DNA of 64,000 nucleotides from Lamellibrachia columna (Eukaryota; Annelida; Polychaeta; Sabellida; Siboglinidae): NCBI GenBank assembly GCA_963662155.1, contig OY759275.1, positions 5,378,206 to 5,442,205 of the forward strand, read 5' to 3'. Shown piece by piece: positions 57,690 to 64,000 of this stretch (position 1 is its first letter; each line of letters starts with the position of its first letter). The notes under the pieces were generated by a model. It saw only the letters and a program-made list of their open reading frames with translations, ran no database searches and was not told where the DNA came from. The position numbers and the translations under genes were made by a program.

Positions 57690-58660
57690 AATTAGGGGGT
57701 CATCGCCCACGATAGTACATAACTGCAAGAATTGCACGCAGTTAAGTAGGAGGTCACCGCCCCCGATAGTATAAAAAATGTACAATCATATTTAGTCAGG
57801 GTCACCGCCCCCGATAATATATCAATGCAAAATGACAGTCACATTTGGTTAGGGGACACCGCCCACGATAGTATATTAAGGCAAAAAGACAATCACGTTT
57901 AGTTAGGGGACACAGCCCACGATAGTATATCAATGCAAAATGACAATCAAATTAAGTTAGGGGACACCGCCCACGATAGTATATCAATACAAAATGACAA
58001 TCAAATTAAGTTAGGGGACACCGCCCACGATAGTATATCAATGCAAAATGACAATCAAATTAAGTTAGGGGACACCGCCCACGATAGTATATCAATGCAA
58101 AATGACAATCAAATTAAGTTAGGGGACACCGCCCACGATATTATATCAATGCAAAATGACAATCAAATTAAGTTAGGGGACACCGCCCACGATAGTATAT
58201 CAATGCAAAATGACAATCACATTTAGTTAGGGAACACCGCCCATGGTAGTATATCAATGCCCAATGACAATCACATTTAGCGAGGGGACACCGCCCACGA
58301 TAGTATATCAATGCAAAAATGACAATCACATTTAGTTAGGGGACACCGCCCACGATAGTATATCAATGCAAAAATGACGATCACATTTAGTTAGGGGACA
58401 CCGCCCCTGTTAGTATATCAATGCACAATGACAATCACATTTAGCGAGGGGACACCGCCCACGATAGGATATCAATGCAAGATTACAATCACATTAAGTA
58501 AGGGACACCGGGCACGATAGTATATACATGCAAGATGACAATCACATTTAGTTAGGGGACACCGCCCGAGATAGTACATCAATGCAGAAAGTGCAAACAC
58601 GGGTAAGTAGGGGGTCACCGCCCCCGAAAGTACCTAAACGCAAAAGGTCGGGGTCGCCTC
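57690..58660. repeat. 54-bp minisatellite inside the Ngaro-like element
   Basis: Units of TTAGGGGACACCGCCCACGA + TAGTATATCAATGCAAAATG + ACAATCA(C/A)ATTAAG; the period is exactly 54 bp from 57903 to 58227, and the array frays towards both ends. About 14 good and several degenerate units. It lies between the hydrolase and Gag frames. Because 54 is divisible by 3, a + strand frame stays open (57933-58226); I regard that as an artefact. Confidence 0.95.
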
Positions 58661-59117
58661 CCGTGATAGAAAATAAAGTGTCACCGAGGTAAAACGTTGC
58701 GTTACTGTTAATCTTAGCAACGATAACATGACAATAATAGTGTCATAAGAACGAACAATGAGGATGGTGACACAACACAAATTGGGAATTATCTTCATTT
58801 GGAAGAACCACTACCTCGTCGCCACAAAAATTATACCAGTTATCATGGACTAGTATGGGATCACCGCCCACAATTTATGAATGCCGAGTAAATATAGTAA
58901 AGCGAAACTGTCCAAGGAGGCGCATAACTGGGTGTATGTCAATGCGATAAAATATGGGAACATCCCCCGTGGCTACATATACGAAGAGGGGCACAATGTC
59001 CGCGCATGACATACAAAACAACCAAGAGTCACCATGATTATGGAGTTATCAGGACTGAGGCGAGCTCTTAATTATCGACACCTTACCAGCAGTTAGCGCT
59101 CGACATGAAACGCCAAT

Positions 59118-59735
59118 TTAAGTTGTAGTCAGATGTAGGACAACCCGGCTAACTGCTCTGAAAATTGCCCCCCGAATGCTGCGAAACAGTCGGAAATTTC
59201 CTATATCGAATAAATGGACGCCATCTTGGCGGAAAACCTTCGCCGGGCTGTTCCAAAGGTACTTATGGCTCCAGTAGAACAGCCCACGACGTCCCCCACA
59301 TGCGGACTGTAACGCAGCATTCGCGGATGCAACGCGAGCCGCTCCCGTATCAAAATCAAAATGGCGCCATTTCTTGCGGCGCTCGATTTGACATAGACAT
59401 ACTTGACGGACCCCTAAAGCTAACAATTCATCGCCCAATCTACCTAGTTGCAAACCTACTGCCTCTGGAGGTGGGGGAGACTTCCCATCGAGGTCGTTGC
59501 CTCCAAGAAGGGTAATGACTATGTCAGGGACGCGGGCAGAAATCCGGGTAATGGTTGCCGGTTCTCGAAATGTTTGAATGGACGCTCCCCTCCGACCCAT
59601 AAAACGAACCGTGCACGTGTAACCTAATCTTTCTAAGTCGTCAAGGAGACCCGCAGATTCAATGAACGCGCCCAACCAATACGCGTGGCTATGCCCAAGC
59701 ACAAGCACATCTAGCTCCGACTTCGCCGCCGACAT
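59118..59735 (-). CDS. SGNH/GDSL-type hydrolase ORF of the Ngaro-like element
   Basis: 205 residues. Block I VLVLGHSHAYW with the nucleophile Ser16 (GHS in place of GDS), block II glycine in GRRGAS (about 47-52), block III LLGGNDLDG with the oxyanion Asn80, block V FRQDGVHLFD with Asp171 and His174: the complete Ser-Gly-Asn-His set in order. SGNH-type hydrolases are known as accessory frames in some Ngaro elements and in ORF1 of some LINEs; their substrate is unknown. It is the first frame of the element, 0.2 kb inside A1 and 1.5 kb ahead of Gag, hence separated from the other frames by the minisatellite. Start taken as the first Met; it may have its own message. Confidence 0.85.
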   Translation of the reverse strand: MSAAKSELDVLVLGHSHAYWLGAFIESAGLLDDLERLGYTCTVRFMGRRGASIQTFREPATITRISARVPDIVITLLGGNDLDGKSPPPPEAVGLQLGRLGDELLALGVRQVCLCQIERRKKWRHFDFDTGAARVASANAALQSACGGRRGLFYWSHKYLWNSPAKVFRQDGVHLFDIGNFRLFRSIRGAIFRAVSRVVLHLTTT

Positions 59736-59947
59736 ATTGAATGGCCGATTGCGGGAAGTTTAAACGTATACGAAACGAGCAAATTAACCACGAGGCAACC
59801 GACGAAGTAATTACAATTGAAACAATACTCAGCTGAAACGAGTGTTGAGGCGGTCTTCCTCCTGCAGGTCAGTCGACGCAGCTCGAAGTGGTCACTCTCA
59901 AACAAAACGTATTTGAAAAACGTAACGACTGTTGGTAAAACCAAAGT

Positions 59948-60189
59948 ATTTCGAGAGACAAATTTTCTAGACACAACTTCGCGATGCAGAGACTGGAACA
60001 GGAGTGAAATATTCCAGCTGCTGGCTCTGGTTTGAACTGGTTTCCGTTAAGCCGTGATTGGCTGAATATCGTGGAGTAATACAAATTATTTGGCCAAATA
60101 GTTCCGGTGTAGTCTCGGACACCCAGGGCAAGACTTGCCTTGGTTATCTCATAAAATCTGTTATGCAGCTGTAAGTTGCATAAATCCAT
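59948..60189 (-). repeat. Split direct repeat A1 of the Ngaro-like element
   Basis: 242 bp copy of A2; its outer end GCATAAATCCAT runs straight into the (TA)n tract and marks the 5' end of the element. Confidence 0.9.
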
Positions 60190-60970
<781 letters not shown>

Positions 60971-60971
60971 G

Positions 60972-61030
60972 TATTCAACAAAAATATTTCTCTTCGCCGA
61001 ATCACCCCTGAAACTTGAGAGATCACTGCG
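60972..61030 (+). promoter_or_regulatory. Orphan peptide-gene promoter and shortened leader exon
   Basis: TATTCAAC at 60972 takes the TATA position, predicted initiator A at 61004 in CTTCGCCGAATCACCCCTGA. The leader is short (61004-61030, ending GATCACTGCG|GTGAGT) and lacks the AAGG...GTTGGCAGTTG part. No signal-peptide or mature exon was found between here and the minisatellite at 61454. Confidence 0.6.
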
Positions 61031-61453
61031 GTGAGTAAGACTTCACTATGTTGGTCTACGCGTTTGTAGAACGTGTAGGAAACAAAAGTTCATTCTATGC
61101 ATCAGTACATTGCATATTTAATTGTAGTAGAGTCACAAGTAAAACTAGTAACTGCTGTTGAGGTAGGCTTAGTCGAATGGGGTATACTTTTCGTGGACAT
61201 AAAATCTTCTTTCTCCTTCGACAGCTGCGATGTTGATCGGCGTTGGGCCTGATTACCTACGATTTAAAATATATACGTATTGACTTCGTTTCATATGTAT
61301 ATCGTGACGTGCCATCTGCATACTATGATATAGTCATCGAAGACTGTGACGCGCAAATTCCTAAAGGATGCGCTAGCATAGCGTAATAGACTCTAAAATA
61401 TGTGATGGCACATCAGATTCAACGCTGCCTTTCATATTCGATGGTTGCCTTTT

Positions 61454-62220
61454 GGGACAGGTGACTCCTTAGGTAAGGGGAAGAGTTCTACAACGTCAAG
61501 GGACAGGTGACTCCTTAGGTATGGGGAAGAGTTCTACAACGTCAAGGGACAGGTGAATCCTTGGGTAGGGAAAGAGTTCTACAACGGCAAGGGACAGGTG
61601 AATCCTTAGGTAGGCAAATCGTTCTACAACGTCAAGGGACAGGTGACTCCTTAGGTAGGGGAAGAGTTCTACAACGTCAAGGGACAGGTGACTCCTTAGG
61701 TAGGGAAAGAGTTCTACAACGTCAAGGGACAGGTGACTCCTTGGGTATGGGGAAGAGTTCTACAACGTCAAGGTACAGGTGACTCCTTATGTATGGGGAA
61801 GAGTTATACAACGTCAAGGTACAGGTGACTCCTTAGTTATGGGGAAGAGTTCTACAAGGTCAAGGGAAAGGTGACTCCTTAGGTATGGGAAGAGTTCTAC
61901 AACGTCAAGGGATAGGTGACTCCTTAGGTAGGGAAAGAGTTCTACAACGTCAAGGGACAGGTGACTCCTTGGGTATGGGGAAGAGTTCTACAACGTCAAG
62001 GTACAGGTGACTCCTTAGGTATGGGGAAGAGTTATACAGCGTCAAGGGACAGGCGACTCCTTAGGTATGGTAAGAGTTCTACAACGTCAAGGGACAGGTG
62101 ACTCCTTAGGTACGGGAAGAGTCCTACAACGTCAAGGGAGAGGTGACTCCTTAGGTAGGTGGACGAGTTCTACAACGTCAAGGGTTCTACGACGTCAAGG
62201 GTTCTACAACGTCAAGGGTT
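61454..62220. repeat. 46-bp minisatellite, about 15 copies
   Basis: Unit GGGACAGGTGACTCCTTAGG + TATGGGGAAGAGTTCTACAA + CGTCAA, with 45-46-bp period variants and GTACAGG/GGGATAGG changes. It ends in three short TTCTACAACGTCAAGGG units. Frames through it are artefacts. Confidence 0.95.
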
Positions 62221-62229
62221 CATCGGATA

Positions 62230-63250
62230 CCTTCATTTCAGGGGTCTTGTTTCGCTGCCTGGGATTTGTATGATGGATGTCATTGGTCTTCCTCGTGCCG
62301 ATGAAAAGTTCCAGCCTTGAGTAGTCTGGCATTCTTCCGCAGACCGAGCAAGGATGACACCGTCGTCGGCGTACTTGGTGTTAACGAAGGATGTCTTCAT
62401 CACTTTCGTATTGATCATCAGATGGCTCAGGTTGAGTAGCTTCTCGACAAACCGTGGACAAAGTCAGTGCGATAACACATCCCTGCTTGGCTCCTGTTGG
62501 AATGGCGAAAGTCTCCGTTCCAGTTACATCGTAGAGGACGGTTGCGGTCTCGGTGTCTAGTCAGTGAAGATCGTCATTGATGCCTGGTTTTAATCCCGAC
62601 ATTTCTGCTGAATTTGCTGAACCACGAAGATCATATTGGTGGCTCCTCGGGATGGTTTTAATCCACATTGGGTTTCGGGGAGTATCCCCTCTATGGACGG
62701 GAGCAGACGGTTCACTAGCATGCGGGATAATATCTTCCCGGCGACGGAGAGTAGGCCGATGCCTCGGTAGTCACAGTCCGATTTATCTCAATTTTCCTTG
62801 TCATGCCAGATCTGGACGTTGTGCTTACAATATTCCCGAGTGGATGCCATCAGGGCCAAATGCTTTGTTGGTTTTCAATTCCATGCTGGCAAGCAGTGCC
62901 TCTTCCCTGGTTGATGGGATAACCATGGATATATTCTCTGGATGCTGTGGGATAGCGTGGATAGTGTATACTGTCACCATCGAGTTGCGCTTCAGGAGCT
63001 GTTGAACACTTCCCATAAATAGGGTGTCACTTGTCCCAAAAGGCAAAATGATTCTTCCGCCGTTGCTGGATGAGAGTGTTATCTTTTAGAGTAGCCTTGA
63101 TTTGGAATGCGGATATTCCAGCTCAATCCACATATAACCGTTATGGAAGACGTTTTCCATGTCGCTTTTTTCGACTGAGCCTTTGATACCCTAGAATTTG
63201 TCTTCCCACCATTTGTCTTTGGTGTCAAGAATGGCATTTTTAGTCTCGTA
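62230..63250 (-). pseudogene. LINE reverse transcriptase relic
   Basis: The - strand from about 63250 down gives WWEDKF...GSVEKSDMENVFH-like text, then LLASMELKTNKAFGPDGIHS (RT motif 0/1 region with the PDG turn; 62825-63046), and after several frame changes KYADDGVILARSAEECQTT (about 62310-62370), the motif C box with the Y-x-D-D pair preserved. Frames are broken at several points and the C-terminal tail is not joined to it, so it is inactive. The 62.2-kb end abuts the 46-bp minisatellite. Confidence 0.7.
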
Positions 63251-63254
63251 TTCC

Positions 63255-63828
63255 TGGCTTGGCCATCCATGGCGCACAGGTCTGAGGCGAAGTGCCGACT
63301 TACAACGATCTCTCCACAACGGGCGGAGGAAGGCATACACCGTTCCAACGTCTGTGAAGTTGGACGATGCTTGCAACAGGAGGACAACCCCGGTCGTCGT
63401 AACTTACCATTCCACCAGACAATGGAAGTCCACACTCCCCTACAGTGGCGCCACTCAGCGTACAACCACTGCCACAACAACAGCACATTCAACATGGACA
63501 GTTGCTGAGTGGTGTAATCGAGTGGTTAGCTGGGCAACGGCTCTGTTGTTTACGTCATTGCAACTGTGCACTTGAAGAGAGGTGATATAGTTTCAAACAA
63601 AAATTATAGTTACTGTTTTCAAGACAAACTTTCAATGCAACCACTATCCAGTGTAGCACATGAAATGACATTGCGCAGACACAAATTTAAGTTGTGGCAA
63701 TGTGAAATCGTGAGTGGCGCCACTGGCGGGCACTTTGACAGACGTCTTCTTGTCAAAATTGCGCAGTTGCTGGAGCTCCGGCTTCCTCTCGCTAAACAAA
63801 TGCATGCATGCACACTCGCACGCATGTA

Positions 63829-63830
<2 letters not shown>
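63255..63830. other. Decayed retroelement flank or spacer
   Basis: Possibly the 5' continuation of the LINE relic up to about 63480 (- strand), but no motif is clear enough to call. The rest shows nothing. Confidence 0.35.

Positions 63831-64000
<170 letters not shown>

Larger units (their letters stand above)
52631..60189 (-). mobile_element. Nearly intact Ngaro-like tyrosine-recombinase retrotransposon, 7.56 kb
   Basis: On the - strand: A1 repeat (60189-59948), SGNH-hydrolase ORF, 54-bp minisatellite, Gag ORF, RT-RNase H ORF, tyrosine recombinase ORF, B1 (53745-53426), A2 (53425-53184), 233 bp, B2 (52950-52631). Split direct repeats in the order A1...B1-A2-B2 and a YR in place of an integrase define Ngaro-type elements (established knowledge). 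All four frames are open over full domain lengths and each repeat pair has equal length (242/242 and 320/320 bp), so it inserted recently and may be competent. It lies inside a (TA)n tract with no target duplication, as expected for recombinase-mediated insertion. Confidence 0.88.

Noticed and set aside
57068..57715. 215-codon + strand frame opposite Gag
   Set aside because: Antisense shadow of the GC-rich Gag gene; alanine/glycine/arginine-rich without motifs.
57933..58226. 97-codon frame with an 18-residue repeat (QNDNQIKLGDTAHDSI)
   Set aside because: It is produced by the 54-bp period of the minisatellite and lies antisense to the retroelement frames; array ends are not in frame with any start or domain.

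Overview
The window is eukaryotic: genes are split by GT-AG introns, there are TATA/initiator promoters and AATAAA signals, and much of the DNA is microsatellite, minisatellite and retroelement. Ngaro-like and DIRS-like tyrosine-recombinase (YR) retrotransposons, LINE tails, tRNA-derived SINEs and very long (TA)n, (ACAT)n and (GGGC)n tracts suggest a marine invertebrate. A lophotrochozoan is plausible, but the sequence does not settle it.

The only host genes I can support are a tandem family of small secreted cysteine-rich peptides on the + strand. Three copies look intact (coding parts 26906-27525, 33171-34037, 39581-40288) and a fourth is cut by the left edge (1-758). The architecture is a non-coding leader exon behind a TATA box, an exon for signal peptide plus acidic propeptide, and an exon for a 38-residue mature peptide with ten cysteines (C-X3-C-X4-C-X3-C-X2-C-X2-C-X-C-X7-C-X-C-C). 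Relics include a mature-exon fossil (5400-5505), a signal-exon-only copy (24545-24656) and orphan promoter/leader copies near 35.96, 42.43 and 60.97 kb. In all seven promoter copies the TATA-like element starts exactly 32 nt before the A of the predicted initiator. I do not recognise the peptide family; a host-defence or venom-type role is inference only.

Layout: 0-0.9 kb partial peptide gene; 0.9-12 kb AT-rich non-coding DNA, microsatellites and short dispersed repeats; 12.1-18.3 kb decayed mobile elements on the - strand (Ty3/gypsy RNase H scrap, a decayed uncharacterised repeat protein, a DIRS-like relic); 19.4-19.7 kb a solo LTR with target duplication; 20.7-23.6 kb microsatellites and a segmental duplicate of 6.3-6.9 kb; 23.6-42.5 kb the peptide-gene array, its units separated by microsatellite blocks and by co-duplicated LINE tails; 42.5-46.8 kb a TIR/foldback-type repeat inserted in a leader exon and flanked by an inverted duplication of the promoter; 47-52 kb LINE, SINE and tandem repeats; 52.6-60.2 kb a nearly intact Ngaro-like retrotransposon on the - strand, inserted in a (TA)n tract; 60.2-64 kb an orphan leader, a 46-bp minisatellite and a decayed LINE RT.

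The two points most worth following are the ten-cysteine family, whose promoters appear to be copied and lost independently of its coding exons, and the 7.6-kb Ngaro-like element. The latter has open frames for SGNH hydrolase, Gag, RT-RNase H and YR, and split direct repeats in the order A1 ... B1-A2-(233 bp)-B2.
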